DNA from: CAZKRL01 sp964555295
Lineage (GTDB): Bacteria; Bacteroidota; Bacteroidia; Flavobacteriales_D; Sanyastnellaceae
NCBI GenBank assembly: GCA_964555295.1
Contig: CAZKRL010000048.1
Coordinates: 1 to 16,896 of the forward strand
Length of the DNA: 16,896 nucleotides
Direction: 5' to 3'
Shown: positions 7,796-15,586 of the stretch, one piece after another
Layout of the letters: each line of letters begins with the position of its first letter
Position numbering within the stretch: position 1 is the stretch's first letter
Notes under the pieces: generated by a model
Told to the model about the DNA's origin: nothing
The model's input: only the letters and a program-made list of their open reading frames with translations
The model's database searches: none
Position numbers and translations under genes: made by a program

Positions 7796-8620
7796 ATGAC
7801 CCGGCCGGTGAATCTTTTCATCATCGTGGTTACTATGATATGCACCTATCTCATTCCCAACTCGCGGGAAACCCTGATGGTTGATTTTTACTTCATGTTG
7901 CGCGTGTTAAGCGCGGTTTGCATTGCTGCTGCAGGAAATATCATCAATGATTATTTCGATAGAAAAGTAGACCTCATCAACAAGCCTGAACGAACATATG
8001 TCGACGTGAGCGTGAAGCGACGGGTTGCGATCATTTCACATATCCTGCTAAATACAATTGCCCTTGTAACCGGAACAATAGGTTGTCTTTCGATTCATTG
8101 GTTTTGGGTGGCTTGTCCGATTACCACGATTTTTATTTTGTGGTGGTACTCACCCGTTCTGAAAAAGAAATTCCTGCTTGGCAATGTGGCGGTTTCATTG
8201 TGCACCGCTGCAGTTCCCTTATGGGCGGTGTGCGGCAAATTGCAGATGGGTGTTATGATGGCAATCATTTTTGCCTTCATTACTACACTGCTCCGCGAAA
8301 TAATTAAGGACATTGAAGATATGCATGGAGATAAAATAGCCGGCTACGATACACTCGCGGCTCGCTGGGGTACAAGCAAAACAAAAGCTCTGCTCAATGT
8401 AATATCAGGCGTGATTTTCTCCATGTTTATGTTTCTTTCGATTTCTTCAGATGGTTTTACAAGGCCAAAATTCTTCGGTGCAATGGCCGCGGGTATGACT
8501 ATAATATTCTTTCAGCTGCAACGAGCAAATGAACCCAAACACTTTGCCGCACCGTCGCGAACATTAAAATTGGTAATGCTGTTTGGAGTATTACTACTGC
8601 CATGGATTTACGGGCAATAG
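7796..8620 (+). CDS. UbiA-family membrane prenyltransferase
   Basis: This polytopic inner-membrane enzyme attaches a polyprenyl group to an acceptor. With the ATG at 7796 it has 274 residues. The two Asp-rich motifs that bind Mg-prenyl diphosphate are present: NDYFDRKVD (51-59) and KDIEDMHGDK (171-180). There are 7-9 hydrophobic segments. Bacteroidota homologues are often annotated as geranylgeranylglycerol-phosphate geranylgeranyltransferase, but the acceptor here is not shown by sequence. The start is uncertain: family members usually have a few residues before the RPxNL motif, and in-frame codons upstream (IKHTLK) fit that pattern, so a TTG at 7766 may be the true start. The gene begins 43 bp (or 13 bp with TTG) after the asparaginase stop and ends 2 bp from the convergent transporter gene. 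Confidence 0.9.
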   Translation: MTRPVNLFIIVVTMICTYLIPNSRETLMVDFYFMLRVLSAVCIAAAGNIINDYFDRKVDLINKPERTYVDVSVKRRVAIISHILLNTIALVTGTIGCLSIHWFWVACPITTIFILWWYSPVLKKKFLLGNVAVSLCTAAVPLWAVCGKLQMGVMMAIIFAFITTLLREIIKDIEDMHGDKIAGYDTLAARWGTSKTKALLNVISGVIFSMFMFLSISSDGFTRPKFFGAMAAGMTIIFFQLQRANEPKHFAAPSRTLKLVMLFGVLLLPWIYGQ

Positions 8621-8622
8621 CA

Positions 8623-9909
8623 TCAGAGTTTCGCTCTTACCCGTTGCAACAAAAAGCTACCCAGCACGAAAAAGAAAATCAACGCGAGGATGGAGGTGCG
8701 CATATTTCCAAATGCACCTTCGATGAACCCGAAAGACAATAGCCCAATGATCAAACCCACTTTTTCGGTAACGTCATAAAAACTGAAGAATGAGGCATGG
8801 TCTTTATCAGGCAGCAACTTTGAGTAACTGCTTCGTGCAAGAGACTGAGTACCTCCCATGATGAAACCGATACAACCGGCAGCGATGAAAAAATCTACCG
8901 GAGTATGTACTCCAAAGTAGGCGTACAAGCAAACGGCAATCCATGTGAGCAGTGCTAATTTCAGAGTGTTAAGATTACCGTGTCTCCGCGAAAACTTCGC
9001 AAATAACATCGCTCCGGGTATTGCAATAAGCTGAACAAGAAAGATGGCAGCAATCAACTGACCTGCCTCCAAACCCATTACAACATTTCCCATTTCATCT
9101 ATGCGTTCAATTTCTTTCGTTCCGAAAAGTGAAGCCATCTGCATGATGGTTTGAACCCCCATGGAAAAAACAAAAAAGGCAATCAAATAATTTCTGAGTG
9201 CAGGCATATGGGACGATTGCGCCCAAACCTTCTTGAGTTCACTAAACCCGTGAGTGAGCATGTGCGCGCGATTACCTTGCTTTTGGTTCTCTTTGAGGTG
9301 ATAGAAGGTATACTGACCAAAGCCAGCCCACCATACACCTACGGTAACGAAGCACCAGCGGGCAGATATATCGAAGCCCTTGATCATAATGAGATTGATC
9401 AGCAGCAGAAAAACACTGCCGATATAACCCAATGAAAATCCCCGAGCGCTCAATGCGTCTTGCTCTTCAGGCGATGCTACCTCCGGCAAAAAGGCGTTAT
9501 AGAATGCATAACTGCACCAGAATCCAATGCATGCCACTACGATGCTAATCATACTTATTTCCAGATGTTGCACATCAAAGAAGTACAATGAGGCGCAAGC
9601 CGCCGAACCGAGATAGCAGAATAACTGCATAAAAAATTTCTTTCGGCCATAGTAATCTGCTATGCCCGCGAGCAGTGGTGTAAGCAAGCACACCACCGCC
9701 ATTCCGAAAGCCAGTGCGTATGAAAGTGCCTCCGTATTCTTCAAGTGCATCCCGAAGAACATCACCCAATCGCCTTCGGCACCATCTTCATTGCCGATGG
9801 TCAAAGCAGTATAAAAAATGGGAAAAATGGCTGTACTCACCACAAGATTGTAGGTGGAATTGGCCCAATCGTACATGGCCCAGGCGCGCTGTGTTGTTTT
9901 ATTCTCCAT
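8623..9909 (-). CDS. MFS transporter, UMF1/Atg22-like family
   Basis: This inner-membrane protein of about 428 residues has the 12 hydrophobic segments of a major-facilitator protein. It starts with RAWAMYDWANSTYNLVVSTA, the hallmark of the UMF1 (unknown major facilitator)/Atg22-like group, followed by ADYYGRKKFF, the MFS loop 2-3 motif. A second half includes MGGTQSLARSSYSKLLPD, also typical of the group. Yeast Atg22 exports amino acids from vacuoles; bacterial substrates are unknown. I chose the ATG at 9909 (MENKTTQRAW) because homologues begin close to this point; an in-frame ATG at 9930 would add seven residues. It converges with the prenyltransferase and diverges from the divIC-like gene. 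Confidence 0.92.
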   Translation of the reverse strand: MENKTTQRAWAMYDWANSTYNLVVSTAIFPIFYTALTIGNEDGAEGDWVMFFGMHLKNTEALSYALAFGMAVVCLLTPLLAGIADYYGRKKFFMQLFCYLGSAACASLYFFDVQHLEISMISIVVACIGFWCSYAFYNAFLPEVASPEEQDALSARGFSLGYIGSVFLLLINLIMIKGFDISARWCFVTVGVWWAGFGQYTFYHLKENQKQGNRAHMLTHGFSELKKVWAQSSHMPALRNYLIAFFVFSMGVQTIMQMASLFGTKEIERIDEMGNVVMGLEAGQLIAAIFLVQLIAIPGAMLFAKFSRRHGNLNTLKLALLTWIAVCLYAYFGVHTPVDFFIAAGCIGFIMGGTQSLARSSYSKLLPDKDHASFFSFYDVTEKVGLIIGLLSFGFIEGAFGNMRTSILALIFFFVLGSFLLQRVRAKL

Positions 9910-10043
9910 TTCGAAAGGTGAATGTATCATGAAAGTTGGATTGCGCCACAGAAATCAATTTCACGGCTATTGACATTATTCGGTGCATAATGAAGTGAAA
10001 TCGCATTCGAGACTTATACAAACGCAAGCAAATTCGTCATGTA

Positions 10044-10361
10044 ATGAAAAAGACGATTGGCATACTCACCAACAAATATTTCTTGTCGATTGCAATTTTC
10101 TTCGCATGGATCACATTTGTGAATGATATCGATTTGATGTTCATTTTAAGATCGAAATCAGAAGTGAACCAACTGAGACAGGAAGTAGAGCAAATGAAAA
10201 AAGAAAATCAAGACGCTACAGCGATGCTTCATAATTTGCAAACCAATCAGGCAACATTGGAAAAATTTGCCCGAGAGACCTATATGATGAAGCGCGACAA
10301 TGAAGAGGTTTTTGTTTTCCGGGAAAAGGCGCCCTCTCCTGAGCGCATCCAAGGCCAGTAA
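10044..10361 (+). CDS. Septum formation initiator, DivIC/FtsB family
   Basis: This 105-residue bitopic membrane protein belongs to the FtsB/DivIC family, which joins FtsL and FtsQ (DivIB) to start septal peptidoglycan synthesis. It shows a short cytoplasmic N-terminus, one transmembrane helix (about residues 12-30, FLSIAIFFAWITFVNDID), then a Glu/Lys/Gln-rich coiled coil (about 37-75, SEVNQLRQEVEQMKKENQD) and the family's end motif LEKFARETYMMKRDNEEVFV. Length is normal. It stands alone after the divergent transporter gene, 181 bp before proS. Confidence 0.92.
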   Translation: MKKTIGILTNKYFLSIAIFFAWITFVNDIDLMFILRSKSEVNQLRQEVEQMKKENQDATAMLHNLQTNQATLEKFARETYMMKRDNEEVFVFREKAPSPERIQGQ

Positions 10362-10542
10362 AACATCTTTAAAGCCCGGGCAACTGACGTCATCAAATTG
10401 ACCGGCATATCATTCTGATTGCTTAGGTATCCTACCCACGGCGGTGTTTCTTCTATAGCCGTAAAAACAAATTCCGATAACCCAATCTGATTTTTAGTAA
10501 AGGTGATTGACTGCTCTACATTTGCGACCGCAATGAAAAATT
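10362..10542 (+). other. Intergenic region before proS, no gene seen
   Basis: I see no coding sequence here. It holds the probable proS promoter near its right end. Two small palindromes (GCCCGGGC at 10374 and TGACGTCA at 10385) lie just after the divIC-like stop but do not form a recognisable terminator with a T-run. Confidence 0.5.
10517..10524 (+). promoter_or_regulatory. Probable Bacteroidota -7 element for proS
   Basis: TACATTTG matches the Bacteroidota -7 consensus TAnnTTTG exactly and lies 19 bp before the proS ATG. The -33 position, 19 bases upstream, has TTAG at 10494-10497 in place of TTTG, so the -33 box is weak. Confidence 0.5.
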
Positions 10543-12021
10543 ATGGCCGATAAACTCACCCCCCGTTCTGTTGATTATTCGAAGTGGTACAATGAGCTTG
10601 TTATTAATGCCGATCTTGCAGAGCATAGCGCTGTACGAGGATGCATGGTTATCAAACCATACGGATTTGCTATTTGGGAAAAGATGCGTGATGCTCTTGA
10701 TAAAATGTTCAAAGACACCGGTCACGTTAACGCGTATTTCCCATTGTTCGTTCCTAAAAGTTTTTTGGAGAAAGAAGAAGGCCACGCCGAAGGATTCGCC
10801 AAGGAGTGTGCTGTTGTTACCCACTACCGTCTAAAAACTGATCCCAACGAGAAAGGAAAATTGATTGTTGATGCCGATTCCAAACTCGAAGAAGAATTAA
10901 TCGTTCGTCCGACCAGCGAAGCCATCATTTGGAATACATACAAAGGTTGGATTCAAAGTTATCGTGATCTTCCAATCTTGGTTAACCAATGGGCCAATGT
11001 CGTTCGCTGGGAAATGCGAACCAGATTGTTCTTGCGCACTGCCGAGTTCTTATGGCAAGAGGGACATACAGCGCACGCTACATCTCAAGAGGCAATTGAA
11101 GAGACCAAGCGAATGCTCGATATCTATGCTGAGTTTGCGGAGAAATGGATGGCTCTGCCCGTTATCAAAGGAAGTAAAACGGAAAGCGAAAGATTTGCCG
11201 GTGCTCTGGATACGATGTGCATCGAGGCGCTGATGCAAGACGGTAAAGCTCTGCAAGCGGGAACTTCTCACTTTCTCGGACAAAATTTCGCAAAAGCGTT
11301 TGATGTAAAATTTACTTCGAAAGAGGGCGTACTCGATTACGTATGGGCCACATCTTGGGGCGTTTCTACCCGTCTTATGGGCGCATTGGTTATGGCGCAC
11401 AGCGATGACCAAGGATTGCGACTGCCGCCAATGCTTGCGCCAATTCAAGTGGTCATTGTACCGATTTACAAAGGTGAAGAACAACTGAAAGTCATCGGTG
11501 AGAAAATCAGACCTTTGATGTCCGAGTTGAAAGCGCTGGGCATCTCAGTGAAATTCGATGATGACGATACCAAGCGCAGCGGTTGGAAATTTGCCGAATA
11601 TGAACTGAAGGGTGTTCCGGTGCGCCTGGCAATGGGCCCTAAAGATCTTGAAAATGGCACCATCGAAATTGCCCGTCGTGATAATGGCACCAAGGAGACC
11701 ATAGCTTTTGATGGCATAGCTTCCAGAATAAAAATATTGCTGGATGAAATTCAGGAGAATCTTTTTACCCAGGCCCTCGACTTCAGAAATCATCACATCA
11801 CCGAGGTGAATTCTTATGAAGAATTCAAAAAACTTTTGGATGAACGAGGTGGTTTTTTCTCAGCTCATTGGGACGGTTCCAAAGAAACTGAGGAGAGAAT
11901 CAAAGACGAGACCAAAGCAACCATCCGATGCATTCCCTTCGACAGAATAAGTGAAGAGGGATCATGCATGGTAACCGGAAAACCTTCCAAACAAAGGGTT
12001 TTATTTGCCAGAGCATACTGA
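10543..12021 (+). CDS. proS: Prolyl-tRNA synthetase (short, no editing insertion)
   Basis: This cytoplasmic class II synthetase charges tRNA-Pro. At 492 residues it is of the eukaryote/archaeal-like form found in Bacteroidota, without the ~180-residue INS editing domain of E. coli ProRS. Visible parts are the N-terminal DYSKWYNELV, RPTSEA (122-127), motif 2 RWEMRTRLFLRTAEFLWQEG (155-174), GTSHFLGQNF (240-249), motif 3 region GVSTRLMGALVMAH (273-286), the anticodon-binding domain from about 300 (APIQVVIVPIY), and the C-terminal domain ending in RVLFARAY, where the terminal Tyr is typical of this class. Start ATG at 10543 sits 19 bp after a -7 box. Confidence 0.98.
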   Translation: MADKLTPRSVDYSKWYNELVINADLAEHSAVRGCMVIKPYGFAIWEKMRDALDKMFKDTGHVNAYFPLFVPKSFLEKEEGHAEGFAKECAVVTHYRLKTDPNEKGKLIVDADSKLEEELIVRPTSEAIIWNTYKGWIQSYRDLPILVNQWANVVRWEMRTRLFLRTAEFLWQEGHTAHATSQEAIEETKRMLDIYAEFAEKWMALPVIKGSKTESERFAGALDTMCIEALMQDGKALQAGTSHFLGQNFAKAFDVKFTSKEGVLDYVWATSWGVSTRLMGALVMAHSDDQGLRLPPMLAPIQVVIVPIYKGEEQLKVIGEKIRPLMSELKALGISVKFDDDDTKRSGWKFAEYELKGVPVRLAMGPKDLENGTIEIARRDNGTKETIAFDGIASRIKILLDEIQENLFTQALDFRNHHITEVNSYEEFKKLLDERGGFFSAHWDGSKETEERIKDETKATIRCIPFDRISEEGSCMVTGKPSKQRVLFARAY

Positions 12022-12119
12022 TTAAGGGCGTTGTAGAACGTCAAAATATTATCAAAGCAACGGCTCATGCGAATCACATCTTGATTTCACTATAGCTGCC
12101 TCGGAGTTTTGAAGTTATC

Positions 12120-12127
12120 TATATTTG
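12120..12127 (+). promoter_or_regulatory. Probable -7 element for the OmpA-family operon
   Basis: TATATTTG matches TAnnTTTG exactly and lies 23 bp before the chosen ATG at 12151. I see no clear TTTG at the -33 distance. If it is used, transcription would begin near 12134, which excludes the ATG at 12109 and supports 12151 as the start. Confidence 0.45.
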
Positions 12128-12150
12128 CGCAGAACCTAAACTCGACCCAT

Positions 12151-14802
12151 ATGAACGTCAGTCGTCTATTAATAGCCACTCTCATACTTGCATGCGCATA
12201 TTCGAAATCACTGGCTCAGGAATTTATTGGTATTTCCACTTCAAACTATTCCGGCATCATGGGACTGGAATTGCAACCCGCCAACCACGCTGATAATCGC
12301 TTGGCATTCGACGTAAGAATTGCCGGGTTGAATTTCGCGTTCGGGAATAACCTCCTGGGATTAAATCCTAAATTTCTGGTGCGCGACGGTGGTCTTACTT
12401 CAGAAAAATATCCACTTCTCGACCCAGCTCCAGGTGACAAGTCACTTTATCTCAATCCGAATTTTTCTGATGACCGATCGGCTTACATGAAGCTCAATTT
12501 AGCGCTACCAGGTTTCTTTATGACCATTGATGAGAAGAGCGGAGCCTCTATATCGATGCGACTCCGCACTGAGTTTAGCTTGCAGGGGGTCGACAAAGAA
12601 CTTTTTGATATCGCGTATAACGGTCTCGAATCAACCACGCTATTCGACAGGCGATTCACCAATACCGGACTGAGTTTGCAAACAATGACATGGATGCAAT
12701 ATTCACTAGGTTACGGGCGCACTATCATCGAAAAAGATGCCCATTTTCTTAAAGCCGGCTTGAATCTGAATATCCTCAAGGGCTGGCAATCGGCTTACGC
12801 CAAAATCAACAATTTAGACTTTGAGTTAACGGATTTGAATATCTCCCCAGATACTGTAGAGGCCTATGTCTCCATCTACGATAGCGATGTGCAATACGGC
12901 TACTCAACGAATTACGAAGACCCTTTAGAGAAGAGAAGTTTCAAGCCAGACGCTAAATGGGGATTGGGCACTGATATCGGATTTGTCTACGAATGGAGAC
13001 CCTTTCATAAAAAGTACCGTTATGATATGGACGGGGAAACCGGCAAGTGGATGAGGAACAAAGAGAAATATCTTGTGAAATTTGGCGCCTCATTGCTCGA
13101 TTTGGGTGGAATACGCTTCAAGAAAGGTCCGGGTAGCGGAGACTTTTTAGCGGATGTCAGAAATTTGGATGTGGCCGCAATTAAGTTGAGTGATGACGAC
13201 CCAATTGGCAGTATAGATACACTCGTAAGAAAAGATTTTGGACAACCCACAGCCAATGATTATAAGATGCATTTACCCACTGCAATCTCCACTCAATTGG
13301 ACATAAAAGTCTGGAAAGATTTCTACATCAACAATACGAATTTCATTCCTCTAAATAACAGTAATGACCCCAATAAACTGGCTTCATTCAGGGTATTGAC
13401 CGTAGCCCCTCGTTATGACCACAAGATATTCGGCATCACCGTGCCGTTGTCTTGGCATGAGATAATGGGCCAACAAACAGGTGTCGCTGTTCGCATTGGG
13501 CCTCTCAGTTTCGGCACCAATAATCTCAATCCGATCAGAACCTTTGTAAAAGCAGATGGTACCGGCAATAAGGATATCAAAGGGCTCGATTTCTTTTTCG
13601 TACTTCGTGCTCCCATCGCACATGAGGCCGTATCCGACAGAGACAATGATAAGGTTTCTGACACTTTCGATGAGTGTCCGAAAGTACCCGGTATTTGGGA
13701 GTTCAGAGGATGCCCCGATCGCGACGGAGACCACATCAAGGACAGCGAAGATGATTGTCCCGATTTGCCAGGCCCGGTTGAACTAAGAGGTTGTCCTGAT
13801 AAAGACGGTGACATGGTGCCTGACCTCACCGATGAATGTCCGGATACCCCAGGTAAAAAAGATCTCGCCGGTTGTCCCGACCGCGATGATGACGGCGTAG
13901 CCGATGCCAAAGATGATTGTCCGGATGTAAAAGGATTACAACAATTCAAAGGATGCCCTGATACGGATGGCGATGGTGTAACAGATAATATAGATAATTG
14001 CCCTGAACAGAAAGGACTCGTTCAATTCAATGGATGCCCCGATTCAGATGAAGATGGCGTGAGCGACAAAGCCGATGAATGTCCGAACGAAAAGGGAACC
14101 TTAGAGTTAGGTGGCTGCCCCGACCGCGATGGTGATAAAATTGCCGACAACAAAGATGCTTGTCCGGATCAACCTGGTGTTGCAGAACGTAAGGGTTGTC
14201 CAGCGCCCAGTCTGACATACTTCTCGGGTGATATCGATCGCGAAACGGTGATGCAAACCGGAGGAGTATTCTCATTTCTTTCAGACATCAATATCAAAAA
14301 TGCGAAATTCAAACTGAGCGGATACTCTGCGGATACGATCAAAACTGCATTTATTACCGCGCCAAACCTAAGAGGCAAGAATGCCTATAAAGATTCAGAT
14401 GGTATTTTGCGTTTCGCAAAAGAATCGGAAGAAGTTCAGTTAAAGGATGATGAAAAGGAGTTGATGCGCACCGCATTCAATAACCTCGAATTCCAAAGTG
14501 GCAAAGACATCATTGTAGCTACGTCATATACCGGTCTCGACAAAGTAGGCGAGTTACTTATCAGCCACCCAACATGGAAATTGCGCATCAGCGGTCACAC
14601 CGATAATGTAGGTAAGCGCGATGCCAATATGAAGCTCTCGAAGAAACGTGCTGAGGCGGTGAAGAAATATCTGAACTCTAAAGGGCTGCCAGATTCACGT
14701 TTCGAAGTTCTCGCATTCGGTCCTGATCGTCCGATTTACCCCAATGACACCAAAGAGGGCCAGGCCAAGAACCGACGTGTAGAGATGATGATCGTTGAGT
14801 AA
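12151..14802 (+). CDS. OmpA-family protein: DUF5723-like N-terminus, TSP3 repeats, OmpA peptidoglycan-binding domain
   Basis: This 883-residue outer-membrane protein links the outer membrane to the cell wall. The start at 12151 opens a signal peptide (MNVSRLLIATLILACAYSKS, cleavage near LAQ). Residues ~20-480 are a predicted beta-rich region like the DUF5723 domain of Bacteroidota (ELQPANHADNRLAFDVRIAG near the N-terminus). Residues 496-684 are seven thrombospondin type 3-like calcium-binding repeats of 27 residues. A linker of about 85 residues leads to the C-terminal OmpA domain, with ISGHTDNVGKRDANMKLSKK around H816 and the NRRVEMM end motif. Most OmpA-TSP3 proteins have a shorter beta-barrel; here the N-terminal part is large. 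It is the first gene of an overlapping three-gene set with waaA. Confidence 0.93.
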   Translation: MNVSRLLIATLILACAYSKSLAQEFIGISTSNYSGIMGLELQPANHADNRLAFDVRIAGLNFAFGNNLLGLNPKFLVRDGGLTSEKYPLLDPAPGDKSLYLNPNFSDDRSAYMKLNLALPGFFMTIDEKSGASISMRLRTEFSLQGVDKELFDIAYNGLESTTLFDRRFTNTGLSLQTMTWMQYSLGYGRTIIEKDAHFLKAGLNLNILKGWQSAYAKINNLDFELTDLNISPDTVEAYVSIYDSDVQYGYSTNYEDPLEKRSFKPDAKWGLGTDIGFVYEWRPFHKKYRYDMDGETGKWMRNKEKYLVKFGASLLDLGGIRFKKGPGSGDFLADVRNLDVAAIKLSDDDPIGSIDTLVRKDFGQPTANDYKMHLPTAISTQLDIKVWKDFYINNTNFIPLNNSNDPNKLASFRVLTVAPRYDHKIFGITVPLSWHEIMGQQTGVAVRIGPLSFGTNNLNPIRTFVKADGTGNKDIKGLDFFFVLRAPIAHEAVSDRDNDKVSDTFDECPKVPGIWEFRGCPDRDGDHIKDSEDDCPDLPGPVELRGCPDKDGDMVPDLTDECPDTPGKKDLAGCPDRDDDGVADAKDDCPDVKGLQQFKGCPDTDGDGVTDNIDNCPEQKGLVQFNGCPDSDEDGVSDKADECPNEKGTLELGGCPDRDGDKIADNKDACPDQPGVAERKGCPAPSLTYFSGDIDRETVMQTGGVFSFLSDINIKNAKFKLSGYSADTIKTAFITAPNLRGKNAYKDSDGILRFAKESEEVQLKDDEKELMRTAFNNLEFQSGKDIIVATSYTGLDKVGELLISHPTWKLRISGHTDNVGKRDANMKLSKKRAEAVKKYLNSKGLPDSRFEVLAFGPDRPIYPNDTKEGQAKNRRVEMMIVE
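13636..14202 (+). repeat. Seven exact-length TSP3-like calcium-binding repeats (81 bp each)
   Basis: Seven consecutive 27-residue units of the form DxDxDGVxDxxDxCPxxxGxxxxxGCP occupy residues 496-684 of the OmpA-family protein with no insertion or deletion. Each has two Cys and an EF-hand-like Asp ladder. The protein pattern is tight while the DNA of individual units has diverged. Confidence 0.95.
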
Positions 14803-15586
14803 GGTGATTAACGTAAGAAAAGAATTCATAAATATCCTTCTGACCTGTGCAAGCTTTTTGGCTTGCACAGCCTTTTTCGGGCAGTCACTTGACAGTGCAT
14901 TCACCGATGTACAAATTTCGCCGGGCTATAGCCGTCAATGGCCTGGGGGAGATCTTGCCGATCGTTATGGCACCAATAATAATCTGTCGCTCGGCATTCA
15001 TTACTCATTCAAATCGCGTTTCATTTTGGGCTTACAACAAGATTTCTTATTTGGCAATACCGTCATGCCGGGAGAAGGATTTCTGGAAAACCTCAAAGCA
15101 GATGATGGCAGTATACTTGATAATGAAGGTCAAATTTCACAACTCATTGTGTCGCAGCGCGGTTGGTGCAGTGCCCTCGAGACTGGCCACCTTTTCACCT
15201 TTCGAAAACCCAATCAGCACTCTGGTATTCTACTCAAAGTAGGCGCCATTCGATTGAGTCACAAGATCCGTATAGAGCACCAGCAAAATAAAATTGCACA
15301 ACTCGAAGGCGATTACCTGAAAGGATATGATCGCCTATGTGTCGGCTATGGCACAAGACTTTCAGCGGGCTATCAATACATGGCCAACAATAGATTCGTG
15401 AATTTTTATTTAGGATTGGAATGGAGTTACGCGAGAACCAACCCGGCAAGACCTGTAAATTTCGACACAAGGATCAGTGACGTTGGGAATCGAAACGATC
15501 AACTTCTGGGTATAAGGTTTAGCTGGACATTACATCTCTACCAGCGTAAAGCGGCAAGTTTTGAGGACATCTATCAGCGAAATTGA
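14795..15586 (+). CDS. Unrecognised outer-membrane beta-barrel candidate
   Basis: I do not recognise a named family. The 263-residue product begins with a likely signal peptide (FINILLTCASFLACTAFFGQ at 11-30) and continues with alternating polar/aromatic strands (SLGIHYSFKSRFILGLQQD, FVNFYLGLEWSYARTN, LLGIRFSWTLHLYQRK) that suggest an 8-strand outer-membrane beta-barrel. There is no ATG before the signal sequence. TTG at 14795 (8-base overlap with the OmpA-family gene) or GTG at 14804 (immediately after that gene's stop) must be the start; I list TTG. The frame ends in TGA at 15584-15586, overlapping waaA. Position between an OmpA protein and waaA suggests an envelope role, which is inference. 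Confidence 0.8.
   Translation: MSKVINVRKEFINILLTCASFLACTAFFGQSLDSAFTDVQISPGYSRQWPGGDLADRYGTNNNLSLGIHYSFKSRFILGLQQDFLFGNTVMPGEGFLENLKADDGSILDNEGQISQLIVSQRGWCSALETGHLFTFRKPNQHSGILLKVGAIRLSHKIRIEHQQNKIAQLEGDYLKGYDRLCVGYGTRLSAGYQYMANNRFVNFYLGLEWSYARTNPARPVNFDTRISDVGNRNDQLLGIRFSWTLHLYQRKAASFEDIYQRN

Noticed and set aside
10374..10392. Palindromes GCCCGGGC and TGACGTCA after the divIC-like gene
   Set aside because: They are short, adjacent, lack a T-run, and fit no known bacterial operator here; they probably arose by chance.
12109..12150. Upstream start of the OmpA-family protein at 12109
   Set aside because: It would put 14 residues ahead of the signal peptide and lies upstream of the likely -7 promoter box at 12120-12127.
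13413..13949. Open minus-strand frame of 178 codons opposite the TSP3 repeats
   Set aside because: It is a Ser/Pro/Gly-rich shadow of the calcium-binding repeats; the plus strand encodes the recognised protein.
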